Source: Kitasatospora acidiphila
GTDB taxonomy: Bacteria; Actinomycetota; Actinomycetes; Streptomycetales; Streptomycetaceae
Direction: 5' to 3'
DNA length: 64,000 nucleotides
Assembly (NCBI RefSeq): GCF_006636205.1
Contig: NZ_VIGB01000003.1
Coordinates: 3,462,501-3,526,500 of the forward strand
Of the stretch, positions 1-9,870 are shown in pieces. Each line of letters opens with the position of its first letter. The stretch's first letter is position 1. The notes beneath the pieces are model-generated. The model saw nothing but the letters and a program-made list of their open reading frames with translations. It was not told where the DNA came from and did no database searches. Made by a program: the position numbers and the translations under genes.

Positions 1-2
1 TC

Positions 3-344
3 TCGATCGTCGCCGGCCTGTTCACCCGCTGGTTCCACCGCTGGGGGCTGCTGGCCGGCTGGGCGGTCGGCATGGTCTACGGCACCTGGAAGGCCTACGG
101 CATCTCCTCCGCCGCCACCCACCACTTCGGCGGCAGCACGGCGAAGATCCCGGTGATCGGCGAGATCGGCTACATCGGCCTGACCGCGTTCGTGCTCAAC
201 CTGGTGGTCGCCGTGGTGCTCACGCTGGTCTTCAAGGCGCTCGGCACCCCGGACGGCAAGGACGAGACGTCCCCGGCGGACTACAGCGCGGAGGCGGGCG
301 ACCCCGAGCTCGTGGACGCGCCCCAACCGGCCGTGGCGCACTAA
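3..344 (+). CDS. C-terminal part of sodium:solute symporter (monocarboxylate permease-like)
   Basis: This is the last 113 codons of an integral membrane transporter whose start lies outside the window; the open frame runs in from the left edge at position 3. The visible part resembles the C terminus of SSS-family monocarboxylate uptake permeases (MctP type): a motif TRWFHRWGLLAGWAVGM leading into VYGTWKAYG, then a last membrane span (around TAFVLNLVVAVVLTLVF) and an acidic hydrophilic cytoplasmic tail rich in D, E, P and A. Such proteins import pyruvate, lactate or acetate with sodium. A strong hairpin follows within 30 bases, so the gene probably ends its transcription unit. The substrate is inferred from family resemblance only. 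Confidence 0.75.
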   Translation, partial: SIVAGLFTRWFHRWGLLAGWAVGMVYGTWKAYGISSAATHHFGGSTAKIPVIGEIGYIGLTAFVLNLVVAVVLTLVFKALGTPDGKDETSPADYSAEAGDPELVDAPQPAVAH

Positions 345-369
345 GCGCCCCGACGCGCGCCCTGTGACC

Positions 370-408
370 GCGCCGCCACCGCCCTCAACACTGAGGGGGT
401 GGCGGCGC
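370..408. terminator. Hairpin terminator after the symporter gene
   Basis: Arms at 370-387 and 392-408 pair over about 17 bp, with one bulged G at 381 and the four-base loop ACAC. There is no U-tract, as usual for high-GC actinobacterial terminators. It sits 26 bases after the symporter stop. Confidence 0.7.
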
Positions 409-551
409 GATCATATGTACGCCGTCCGGCTTTGTGACCAGTCCGAGCCCGACAGCCGTCTGTACGTCGTCCGGTTTTCTGCGCATTCTGAACATGACGT
501 CGTCGGCGTCCGTCGAGGCGACGTCGCCGAACCCGACGGGGAGCACCGCCC

Positions 552-1322
552 ATGCCCGAGCTGAGCACCATCCTCAACGGCCACCCGCGCCAGGACCGGG
601 CGGCCACCCCGCTGCCGTCCGTCCTGATCGCCACCCGGCACGGACAGTCCACGGCCAACGTGGAGTTCCAGCTCGCCGACACCACCGGCGCCCTCAGCGT
701 GCCGATCAGCTGCCGGGACGCCGACATCCCGCTCTCCATGCTCGGCCAGTCCCAGGCCCAGGCGCTCGGCCGCTGGTGGGCCGAACTGCCGCCCGCCGAC
801 CGCCCGCGCGACGTCTGGTGCTCGCCCTACGTGCGGGCCGCCGAAACCGCCCGGATCGCCATCGCGCAGGCCGCCGGCCTCGGCTCGGTGCCGGTCGGCC
901 TCCCCGTCCGGTACGACGAGCGGCTGCGCGACCGCGAGCTCGGCGTCCTGGAGATGCTCACCCAGGCCGCCATCTCCAAGCACCACCCCGAGGAGGCCGC
1001 CCGCCGCCGCAAGATGGGCGAGCTCTACTACCGCCCGCCCGGCGGCGAGAGCTGGTCGGACGTCGCGCTGCGGGTCCGCGACTGCCTGCGGGACGTCTGC
1101 GCGGCGGAGTGCGGCCGCCCGGTGCTGCTGGTCGCGCACGACAACGTGGTGCTGATGCTGCGCTACGTGCTGGAGCAGCTGACCGAAGCGCAGCTGCTGG
1201 CGCTGGAGCCGGTGCGGAACTGCTCCGCCAGCCTGTGGCGGGCCGAGCAGGGGCGGATGCGCGGGGAGCTGTGGAACGAGGTGGGGCACCTGGCGGGAAG
1301 CAACTCAAACGGGTCGTCCTGA
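552..1322 (+). CDS. Histidine phosphatase (phosphoglycerate mutase-like) family protein
   Basis: A 256-residue protein of the histidine phosphatase superfamily. The catalytic signature RHGQST lies near residue 28 and supplies the phospho-accepting histidine. The second arginine and conserved glutamate are represented by SPYVRAAETA and LRDRELG, and the second catalytic histidine by LLVAHDNVV near residue 195. The start is ATG 552 with GGGGAG just upstream. It is probably a cytoplasmic phosphatase acting on a small phospho-metabolite or sugar phosphate, but the substrate cannot be read from the sequence. It stands alone between a terminator and the toxin-antitoxin pair, which lies on the other strand. 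Confidence 0.85.
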   Translation: MPELSTILNGHPRQDRAATPLPSVLIATRHGQSTANVEFQLADTTGALSVPISCRDADIPLSMLGQSQAQALGRWWAELPPADRPRDVWCSPYVRAAETARIAIAQAAGLGSVPVGLPVRYDERLRDRELGVLEMLTQAAISKHHPEEAARRRKMGELYYRPPGGESWSDVALRVRDCLRDVCAAECGRPVLLVAHDNVVLMLRYVLEQLTEAQLLALEPVRNCSASLWRAEQGRMRGELWNEVGHLAGSNSNGSS

Positions 1323-1499
1323 CTGACCATCCGTCATAGCCTCTCCGCATGCGCTTGATCAAATACGCCCGCCTGGCGAGCGGGGAGTCGGCGACGATCT
1401 GAGGGGGCACCCGGGCCATGTCGTGGTGACCGGGTCGGCCGGGGGGATGGATGGGGTGGCCATGGCCAAGCGACAGGCAGAACCGCCCTCAGCGTGCCA

Positions 1500-1811
1500 T
1501 CAACCGAGGATGATGCGCTCATCCCCGAAATCGGCCACGATTTCGAGCTTTCCACCCAGGGCCGAGACATAGGCCTCAAGCGTGCTCAGCTCGGCCCGTC
1601 TCAAGGCTCCGCGCTCAATCGCGCTGACTCGTGCCTGGGTGATGCCCATGGCGTCGGCCACCGACTTCTGAGTCATCTCCCGCTTCTTCCGCGCCTCAGC
1701 CAAGCGATGCGCGCGGACCTCGGCGAGCATCCGGCCACGGTGGGTGTCTACGGCGTCCTCGTCCTCCGGGCCGATCAGCTCAGCCCTGAGATCCTTCCAG
1801 TTGACACTCAT
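1500..1811 (-). CDS. XRE-family antitoxin (HigA-like)
   Basis: A 103-residue DNA-binding protein with a helix-turn-helix of the XRE/Cro type in its middle (KREMTQKSVADAMGITQARV followed by SAIERG). The preferred start is ATG 1811, preceded by GGGAGG at a four-base spacing; an upstream ATG at 1829 has no such site. The gene lies 36 bases downstream of a HigB/RelE-like toxin frame on the same strand, the usual order of higBA systems, so it is read as the antitoxin and autorepressor. The antitoxin frame is intact although the toxin frame is broken. Confidence 0.82.
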   Translation of the reverse strand: MSVNWKDLRAELIGPEDEDAVDTHRGRMLAEVRAHRLAEARKKREMTQKSVADAMGITQARVSAIERGALRRAELSTLEAYVSALGGKLEIVADFGDERIILG

Positions 1812-1847
1812 CGAGCCTCCCTTATGCACTCTTTGGAGCCTGCCACT

Positions 1848-2226
1848 TCAACTCTCTTCCAGATGTTCCTTGTAGCGTGCCTCCGCCACGGGGATCGCTT
1901 CCCGGTACCAGCCTTTCCAGTTGCCGGACTTGTCACCCGCGACCAGCAGGACTGCCCTTCTCGGCGGATCAAAGGCGAACAGCAGACGTACCTCGCTGGA
2001 CCCGGCAGAGCCCGGCCGCGGACCCGGCAGAGCCCGGCCGCAGCTCCTTGAGGTGCGACAGCCTCGATCCACTGACCGTATCCACGAGCGGACGCCCAAG
2101 CCCGGGTCCACGCTCCGCAAGCAGGTCGATGGCGGCCGAGACCAGCCTGAGCGTCTGCCGATCTTCCTTGCGCAGGGTGTGCAACCAGTCCCGCAGCTCG
2201 TCCACAACGATGATGTCCCAGCCCAC
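1848..2226 (-). pseudogene. RelE/HigB-type toxin, frameshifted by a 22-bp tandem duplication
   Basis: Reading from ATG 2226 the frame encodes a typical HigB-like mRNA interferase N terminus (MGWDIIVVDELRDWLHTLRK and onward to SHLKELRPGSAGS). The frame then breaks and continues in another frame as EVRLLFAFDP, VLLVAGDKSGNWKGWY and a basic C terminus. The cause is visible: positions 1998-2019 and 2020-2041 are identical 22-base copies in tandem. Removing one copy restores a continuous 118-residue toxin (LKELRPGSAGSSEVRLLFAF). As it stands the product would be an 85-residue truncated protein without the catalytic C-terminal strands. The antitoxin downstream is intact, consistent with an inactivated toxin. 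Confidence 0.85.
1998..2041. repeat. Perfect 22-bp tandem duplication inside the toxin gene
   Basis: Two adjacent identical copies (1998-2019 and 2020-2041). The unit is not a multiple of three, so it shifts the toxin frame. It looks like a recent slippage or duplication event. Confidence 0.95.
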
Positions 2227-2248
2227 CAGCGCCCCGCCCTAGTCCACC

Positions 2249-2284
2249 AGTACAACACAGGCGTAGTACAACTCATGTGTTGTA
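2249..2284. promoter_or_regulatory. Candidate operator/promoter of the toxin-antitoxin operon
   Basis: Just upstream of the toxin start lies an AT-richer segment with inverted arms TACAACAC (2251-2258) and GTGTTGTA (2277-2284), plus a direct repeat AGTACAAC (2249 and 2265). This arrangement suits binding by the XRE antitoxin for autoregulation. The site is inferred from symmetry and position only. Confidence 0.5.
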
Positions 2285-2312
2285 AAACCTAGAGGAATGC
2301 CCACAGAATGCG

Positions 2313-2359
2313 CCGGGGGCGCCCCCGTCGGCTGTTGCCGGCCGGCAGGGGCGCCCCGG
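2313..2359 (-). terminator. Hairpin terminator after katG
   Basis: CCGGGGGCGCCCC (2313-2325) pairs with GGGGCGCCCCGG (2348-2359), with one bulged base. It lies immediately beyond the katG stop codon at 2370. Confidence 0.5.
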
Positions 2360-2369
2360 GCGAGCGGGC

Positions 2370-4645
<2,276 letters not shown>

Positions 4646-4679
4646 TTACTGATGCATCTCTTGGCTATCTTCAGAACCG

Positions 4680-4710
4680 ATCCTACGATGGACAGAGTCT
4701 AAGTCAAGAC
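4680..4710 (-). promoter_or_regulatory. katG promoter with overlapping Fur/PerR-like site
   Basis: On the minus strand a -35 hexamer TTGACT (4707-4702) and a -10 hexamer TAGGAT (4685-4680) are separated by 16 bases and point toward katG. The sequence TCTTGACTTAGACTC over the -35 is AT-rich with partial symmetry and resembles actinobacterial FurA operators. Repression by the divergently encoded Fur protein is inferred. Confidence 0.6.
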
Positions 4711-4793
4711 GCAACACACCCTCGGACCCGATCGGACCCCGGACGCCCATTGGTAAACTCGGGCATCCCCCGAACCTGAATAGGTGAACCCAT

Positions 4794-5204
4794 ATGAGCG
4801 ACCTGCTGGAGCGACTGCGTGGGCGTGGCTGGCGGCTGACCTCCCAGCGGCGGGTCGTTGCGGAGGTCCTCGACGGCGACCACGTGCACCTCACCGCCGA
4901 CGAGGTGCACGCCCGCGCGGCCCAGCGGCTGCCGGAGATCTCCCGCGCGACCGTCTACAACACGCTCGGCGAGCTGGTCTCGCTCGGCGAGGTCATCGAG
5001 GTCTCCACCGACGGCCGCGCCAAGCGCTACGACCCCAACGCGCACCAGCCGCACCAGCACCTGGTCTGCTACGGCTGCGGTGCCATCCGCGACGTGCACC
5101 CGCTCGGCAACCCGCTGGCGGACCTCCCGGCGGACCAGCGGTTCGGGTTCACCGTCTCCGAGGCCGAGGTCACCTACCGCGGGCTCTGCCCCTCCTGCTC
5201 CTGA
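4794..5204 (+). CDS. Fur-family peroxide/iron-responsive repressor (FurA/CatR/PerR-like)
   Basis: A 136-residue metal-dependent repressor. The N-terminal winged helix (LLERLRGRGWRLTSQRRVV, recognition helix around ISRATVYNTLGEL) is followed by a dimerisation and metal domain. The regulatory histidine cluster HQPHQHLVC (near residue 85) is visible, as are the structural zinc cysteines CYGCG and the C-terminal CPSCS. The start is ATG 4794 with AGGTGA upstream. Divergence from katG and the operator-like site in the shared intergenic region indicate that it represses katG and probably itself, with derepression by peroxide through metal-catalysed oxidation, as in characterised relatives. Confidence 0.9.
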   Translation: MSDLLERLRGRGWRLTSQRRVVAEVLDGDHVHLTADEVHARAAQRLPEISRATVYNTLGELVSLGEVIEVSTDGRAKRYDPNAHQPHQHLVCYGCGAIRDVHPLGNPLADLPADQRFGFTVSEAEVTYRGLCPSCS

Positions 5205-5321
5205 CGCCACACCAGTCAACGTAGCGGCCCGGGCCGGGGCACCCCCGGGAAAACCCGAAGTTCGCCGGATAAACCCCTCGGCCTGCTGAGGCATCGTCAC
5301 CTCCGCCTGCACCCAGGAGCA

Positions 5322-5357
5322 TTGACGTCGAGTAGATACTGAGTGTAGATACTCAGT
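5322..5357 (+). promoter_or_regulatory. PadR-gene promoter and operator, almost leaderless
   Basis: A -35-like TTGACG (5322-5327) and -10-like TAGATA (5346-5351) lie 18 bases apart. Overlapping them are the direct repeat GTAGATACT (5332-5340 and 5345-5353) and the inverted arms ACTGAGT (5338-5344) and ACTCAGT (5351-5357). The ATG is at 5359, so the transcript should begin at or next to the start codon. The symmetric elements are probably the PadR autoregulatory operator. Confidence 0.65.
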
Positions 5358-5358
5358 C

Positions 5359-5883
5359 ATGACAGTTCCCCTCGCGTTACTCGGGCTGCTGGAACGGGCT
5401 CCGAGCCACGGCTACGACCTCAAGCGCGACTACGACAGCCTCTTCGGCCGCGACAAGCCGCTGCCGCCCGGCCAGGTCTACTCGACCCTCGGGCGGCTGG
5501 CCCGGGACGGCAAGGTGGTGATGGACGAGGTCGGTCCCGGCACCGGCCCCGACCGCAAGAAGTACGTGATCACCGACACCGGCGCGGTCGAGCTGCACGC
5601 CTGGCTCGCCGAGCCCGCCGACCCCGAACCGCACCTGCAGACCGTGCTGTTCACCAAGGTGGTGCTGGCGCTGCTGCTCGACCGCGACGCCGCCGGCTAC
5701 CTCGACGCCCAGCGCCTGTCGCACCTGCGGCGGATGCGCGAGCTCACCGAGGTGCGGCGCAGCGGGCCGCTGGTGGACCGGCTGCTGGCCGACCACGGCC
5801 TCTTCCACCTGGAAGCCGACCTGCGCTGGATCGACCAGACCGCGGCCCGGCTCGGCCAGCTCGCCGAGGAGGTGCGCGGATGA
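5359..5883 (+). CDS. PadR-family transcriptional regulator
   Basis: A 174-residue repressor with the PadR winged helix at the N terminus (LLGLLERAPSHGYDLKRDYD, with wing PGQVYSTLGRLARDGKV). A C-terminal helical dimerisation domain of the Vir_act_alpha_C type follows. There is no ribosome-binding site before ATG 5359 and the -10 element ends 7 bases upstream, so translation is probably leaderless. Its stop overlaps the next ATG by four bases (ATGA), making it the first gene of a three-gene operon with an ABC exporter. The natural inducer is probably a compound that the exporter handles. Confidence 0.9.
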   Translation: MTVPLALLGLLERAPSHGYDLKRDYDSLFGRDKPLPPGQVYSTLGRLARDGKVVMDEVGPGTGPDRKKYVITDTGAVELHAWLAEPADPEPHLQTVLFTKVVLALLLDRDAAGYLDAQRLSHLRRMRELTEVRRSGPLVDRLLADHGLFHLEADLRWIDQTAARLGQLAEEVRG

Positions 5884-6569
5884 CCGCCGTCGTCCTGGAA
5901 GCCCGCGGGCTGGAGCTGTCCTTCGGGCAGACGCCCGCCCTGCGCGGCGCCGACCTCACCGTCATGACCGGCGAGATCCTGGCGATCATGGGCCCCAGCG
6001 GCTCCGGCAAGTCGACCCTGCTGCACTGCCTGGCCGGCATCCTCACCCCCGGCGCCGGGGAGATCCACTTCGCCGGGCGCCGCCTCGACACCATGCGCGA
6101 GGCGGAGCGCAGCGAGCTGCGCCGGGACCGGTTCGGATTCGTCTTCCAGTTCGGCCAGTTGGTGCCCGAGCTGACCGCCGAGGAGAACGTGGCGCTGCCG
6201 CTGCTGCTGGGCGGCCGCAAGCGGGCGGCCGCGCTCGCCGAGGCCCGCAGCTGGTTCGGGCGGCTCGGACTGGACGGCCTGGAGGCCCGCCGCTCCGGGG
6301 AGTTGTCCGGCGGTCAGGCCCAACGCGTGGCGCTGGCCAGGGCCATGGTCACCCGGCCGGACGTCATCTTCGCCGACGAGCCGACCGGCGCGCTGGACTC
6401 GCTCACCGGCGAGCAGGTGATGGACCTGCTGGTCACCACCGCCCGCGAGCACGGCACCACGGTCGTTGTGGTCACCCACGAAGCCCGGGTGGCCGCCTGC
6501 GCGGACCGCGAAGTCATCGTCCGGGACGGCAAAGTGACCGGCCTCGCCGCAGAACGGATGGCGTCGTGA
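5880..6569 (+). CDS. ABC transporter ATP-binding protein (MacB/LolD-like)
   Basis: A 229-residue ATPase with Walker A GPSGSGKST (near residue 38), Q-loop FVFQFGQLVPELTAEENV, signature LSGGQAQRVALARA, Walker B VIFADEPTGALDS and the H-loop VVVTHE. The LTAEENVALPL segment and the ADEPTGALDS form are typical of ATPases that partner FtsX-type permeases. It overlaps the PadR gene by four bases and the permease start by four bases, so the three are co-translated. Expected role: energising efflux or membrane-protein extraction by the downstream permease. Confidence 0.93.
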   Translation: MTAVVLEARGLELSFGQTPALRGADLTVMTGEILAIMGPSGSGKSTLLHCLAGILTPGAGEIHFAGRRLDTMREAERSELRRDRFGFVFQFGQLVPELTAEENVALPLLLGGRKRAAALAEARSWFGRLGLDGLEARRSGELSGGQAQRVALARAMVTRPDVIFADEPTGALDSLTGEQVMDLLVTTAREHGTTVVVVTHEARVAACADREVIVRDGKVTGLAAERMAS

Positions 6570-8843
6570 TCAGCCTCGGCGTCCGGCTCGCCATGGCCGG
6601 CGGTCGGGAGGCGCTGGCCAGGCTGATCGTGATCGCGTGCGCCGTGGCGGCCGGGGTCGGCCTGCTGCTCGGCATGCTGGCCGCGATCAACGGCGTGCAG
6701 AGCCAGCCCGCGCGCTACGCCTGGCTCAACAGCGCGCATTCCACCGACGCTCCGCGCGCCGGCGTCGACCCGCTCTGGTGGCGGCTCGCCGGCGACAGCT
6801 ACCAGGACAAGCTGGTCGGGCGGGTCGACGTCGCCGCCACCGGCGCCAACTCGCCCGTGCCACCCGGCATCGCGAAGCTGCCCGGACCCGGCGAGTACTA
6901 CGCCTCGCCCGCGCTCACCACGCTGCTGCAGAGTCTGCCCGCCGACCAGCTGGCCGCCCGCTACCCTGGCCACCAGGTCGGCACCGTCGGCCCGGCGGCC
7001 CTGCCGGGCCCCGACTCGCTGGTCATCGTGGTCGGCCACGCCCCGGCCGAACTCGCCGGCACCGATGGCGCCCGCGAGATCACCTCGATCATGACCACCG
7101 CGCCGACCAACTGCGACGACTGCCCGATCGGCCCCAAGGGCAGCGACCTGATCCTGATGCTCTCGGTGACGGCCGGGGCGCTGGTCTTCCCGGTCGTGAT
7201 CCTGGTCGGCTTGGCCACCAGGCTGTCCGCCGCCCGCCGGGAGCAGCGGTTCGCGGCGATGCGGCTGGTCGGCGCCACTCCGCGGCAGATCTCGGTGCTC
7301 GCCACCATGGAGGCCGCGCTCGCCGCCACGGTCGGCATGGCGGGCGGCTTCGCGCTCTACGTGCCGATCCGGCTGGTGTTGACGCAGGTCAATGTCACCG
7401 GAACGCCGTTCTTCGACGGTGATCTGTCGCTCAATCCGTGGGACGTGCTGCTGGTCGCCTTCGGGGTGCCGATCGCGGCCTCCGTCGCGGCCCTGATCTC
7501 GCTGGCCCGGGTGCGGATCTCCCCGCTCGGGGTGGCCCGGCGGGTCACTCCCCCACCGCCCCGGGCCCGGCGGGTGCTGCCGCTGCTGCTGGGCGTCGTG
7601 GAGCTGGCGTTCTTCGTCGGCCGGAAGCCCGCCACTTCGGCCGGGCAGTCGATGGCCTACCTGCCCGGCCTGTTCCTGATCCTGACCGGGCTGATCACCG
7701 CCGGGCCGTGGCTGACCATGGTGGGCGCGCGCGTGATGGCCCGGCGCAGCAACACCCCGGCCGTGCTGATCGCCGCACGCCGGCTGGCCGATGACCCAAG
7801 GCCGGGTTCCGCTCGGTCGCCGGGCTGGTGCTGGCGCTCTGCGTCACCACCGGAGCGATCGCCATCATCACCGTGGTGGCCGACAAGCAGGGGGTGCCCA
7901 GGATCGGCGACGCCAGCAGCAGGGCGGCGATCGAGCACACCGTGCTCGACGACTTCCTGACCTCCTGGGACAAGAACGGCTCGCCCACCAGCGCCGAGAA
8001 GCCGCTGCCCGCTGCCGTGACAGCGCAGCTGCGGGCGGTTCCCGGAGTGACGGGGCTGACCGTGATCCACACCAATCCGCTCGGCACCCCGACCCCACCC
8101 AGCGAGTGCCCCCGGGCCACCCGCCGTACCAGGGCGGCCTGGTCACCTGCGAGCAGCTGGCCAGCACCCCGGCGTTCCACGGTTGCGAGCCCGGTGCCCA
8201 GACCGCCACGGTGGCGGCGAGCTTCGGCGACGCGGTGGACGGCGAGGTCAACTGGCCTCAGCAGTGGCCGACTTCCACCGTCCCGGCGGCGCAGGTGGAC
8301 AAGCTGCCGGTACTGGGGGTGCTGGTGGGCACCAACGGCTCCCGCGCCGCCGTCGAGCAGGTCCGGACGCTGCTGGAGAACACCTATCCCGGACGTCTCT
8401 ACGCGCCATGGACGTTGGCCGAGTTCCGGGACCAGCAGCAGAGCCGGGTGAGTGCCTACCAGCGGCTCGCCAACGCGGTCATGCTGGTGAGCCTGATGGT
8501 CGCCGGGTGCAGCCTGGCGGTCGGCGTGGCCGGTGGACTCAGCGAGCGCAAGCGGCCGTTCAGCCTGCTGCGGCTGACCGGCGTGCAGCTGAGGATGCTG
8601 CGGCGGACCGTGCTGCTGGAGAGCGCGCTGCCGCTGCTGGTGGTGTCGGCGGTGGCGATCGGGATGGGGTTCCTGGCGGCTGATCTATTCCTGGAGGCGC
8701 AGGTCGGGTACTCGGTGGAGGCGCCCAGCGCGTCGTACTACGTACTGGTGGTCGCCGGGCTGGTGGCCTCGCTCGGGGTGATCGGGTCCACCCTGCCGCT
8801 GCTGAAGCGGATCACCGGCCCCGAGGCCGCGCGGAACGACTGA
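6566..8843 (+). CDS. FtsX-family ABC permease (two one-base frameshifts)
   Basis: A GTG start at 6566 overlaps the ATPase gene. Corrected at two places, the product is about 759 residues: an N-terminal membrane span, an extracellular region, an FtsX-like domain near residues 190-340 (ending with SPLGVARRVTPPPPRARR), a second half and a second FtsX-like block at the C terminus (LANAVMLVSLMVAGCSLAVG to TLPLLKRITGPEA). The frame breaks at the CCC run 7795-7797 (RRLADDP then KAGFRSVAGLVLALC) and at the C run 8109-8113 (before GHPPYQGGLVTCEQLA). One extra C at each point restores the whole reading frame. Both breaks look like homopolymer under-calls; otherwise the gene is a pseudogene. Confidence 0.85.
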
Positions 8844-8852
8844 ACACCCTTG

Positions 8853-8891
8853 GTGGGCGACGGCAGTTGGAGGGGTACTGCCGTCGCCCAC
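8853..8891. terminator. Bidirectional hairpin terminator
   Basis: A perfect 15-bp stem (8853-8867 with 8877-8891) and a 9-base loop sit between the convergent ABC permease and winged-helix regulator genes. Confidence 0.85.
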
Positions 8892-8899
8892 AGCTGCAT

Positions 8900-9220
8900 T
8901 CAGGCCTGCGGCGGCTGCCCCGCCGCGCGGGCCGCGCTGTCCACGATGGCCTGGAGCGCCGCCAGGTGGTCCGCCAGCGCGGTGCGGCCCGCCGCAGTGA
9001 GCGCGAGCCAGGTGCGCGGGCGCTTGCCGACGTACCCCTTGCGCACCTTGACGTAGCCGGCCTCCTCCAGCGCCGAGACGATCCGGCTGACGCTGGCGTC
9101 GGAGATCCCGCAGTAGTCGCGGACCGCGCCGAACTCGGCCTCGTGGCAGCCGGAGAGGAAGCCGACCAGGGCGAGCCGGGTGGGGTGGTGGATGACCTCG
9201 TCGACTCTGGGGCCGCTCAT
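8900..9220 (-). CDS. Winged-helix (ArsR/MarR-like) transcriptional regulator
   Basis: A 106-residue one-domain DNA-binding protein: DEVIHHPTRLALVGFLSG, then a recognition helix around ISDASVSRIVSALEEAGYV, a basic wing (KVRKGYVGKRPRTW) and a C-terminal helix for dimerisation. It starts at ATG 9220, overlapping the stop of the upstream membrane-protein gene by four bases, so the two are co-expressed. No metal-binding cysteine pair is evident. A perfect palindrome in the promoter region of this operon is its likely binding site. The signal sensed is unknown. Confidence 0.85.
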   Translation of the reverse strand: MSGPRVDEVIHHPTRLALVGFLSGCHEAEFGAVRDYCGISDASVSRIVSALEEAGYVKVRKGYVGKRPRTWLALTAAGRTALADHLAALQAIVDSAARAAGQPPQA

Positions 9221-9672
9221 GCGCGGATCGCCCGCGCGCGCTCACGGGCGCTGTCGAACCACAGGTAGCCGCCGAGCACCAACCCCGAGACGACGGCGCC
9301 GGTCTGCCAGCCGAACGGGACGGCGGTCAGCCAACTCGCGCCCCAGAGCAGCATGCTGACCAGGTGGCCGCGCAGCCGCTCCTTCCGGTACGGATGGTCC
9401 TTGGGCATCACCAGCACCCCGCCGGGCCGGACCGCCGCCGTGTGCACGGCGATGAACGCCACCCCGGCGACGATGACCAGGGCCCGCAGCCAGATCGCCG
9501 GATGGTCGGTGGCGAACACGAAGGGCGCCGCGATGTAGGCGATGCCGCCCAGGATGCCGCGGGCCGGCGGGTACCAGGCCGGGGTCGGGCGGGGCGCGAC
9601 GGCGGCGGCGCGGGCCTGGCGGTAGACGCCGAGCGCGGCGGCCGCGGCTGACGGGTCGTCGGAGACGGACAT
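9217..9672 (-). CDS. Small four-span membrane protein, unknown function
   Basis: A 151-residue protein with a hydrophilic N terminus and four predicted membrane spans (around GILGGIAYIAAPFVF, LRALVIVAGVAFIAV, MLLWGASWLTAVPF and AVVSGLVLGGYLWF), ending in a basic tail. ATG 9672 is chosen because AGGGGGAA precedes it; an upstream in-frame start at 9693 has no such site. It is translationally coupled to the winged-helix regulator, an arrangement common for small membrane proteins controlled by their own regulator. I do not recognise a function. Confidence 0.75.
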   Translation of the reverse strand: MSVSDDPSAAAAALGVYRQARAAAVAPRPTPAWYPPARGILGGIAYIAAPFVFATDHPAIWLRALVIVAGVAFIAVHTAAVRPGGVLVMPKDHPYRKERLRGHLVSMLLWGASWLTAVPFGWQTGAVVSGLVLGGYLWFDSARERARAIRA

Positions 9673-9737
9673 GGTTCCCCCTGGAATCGACACTGCCGCG
9701 CTGACTCCTTGTCAGCACGGCATCTACTTTCGCGGTG

Positions 9738-9751
9738 CAAAAGTACTTTTG
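9738..9751. promoter_or_regulatory. Perfect 14-bp palindrome, probable operator
   Basis: CAAAAGTACTTTTG is perfectly self-complementary and AT-rich within very GC-rich DNA. It lies 66 bases upstream of the membrane-protein/regulator operon and 120 bases upstream of the divergent alpha-galactosidase gene. It probably binds the winged-helix regulator. Confidence 0.65.
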
Positions 9752-9870
9752 GCAAGCCCAGGTGATCTTTGCTCATTCCTGCTCGTTTTCACCGCCCTAT
9801 TGACGCTAACGCGCAACGACGGTGCACTAGTCGCGCACAGAACCCCGTCCCCCAACGGAAGGAGCTCGTC

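Noticed and set aside
1323..1499. Short open frame at 1349 (17 codons)
   Set aside because: Too short, no relative recognised and no clear ribosome-binding site.
9769..9870. Earlier start for the alpha-galactosidase
   Set aside because: It would put 34 residues before the signal peptide; GTG 9871 has a strong ribosome-binding site and begins the signal peptide correctly.
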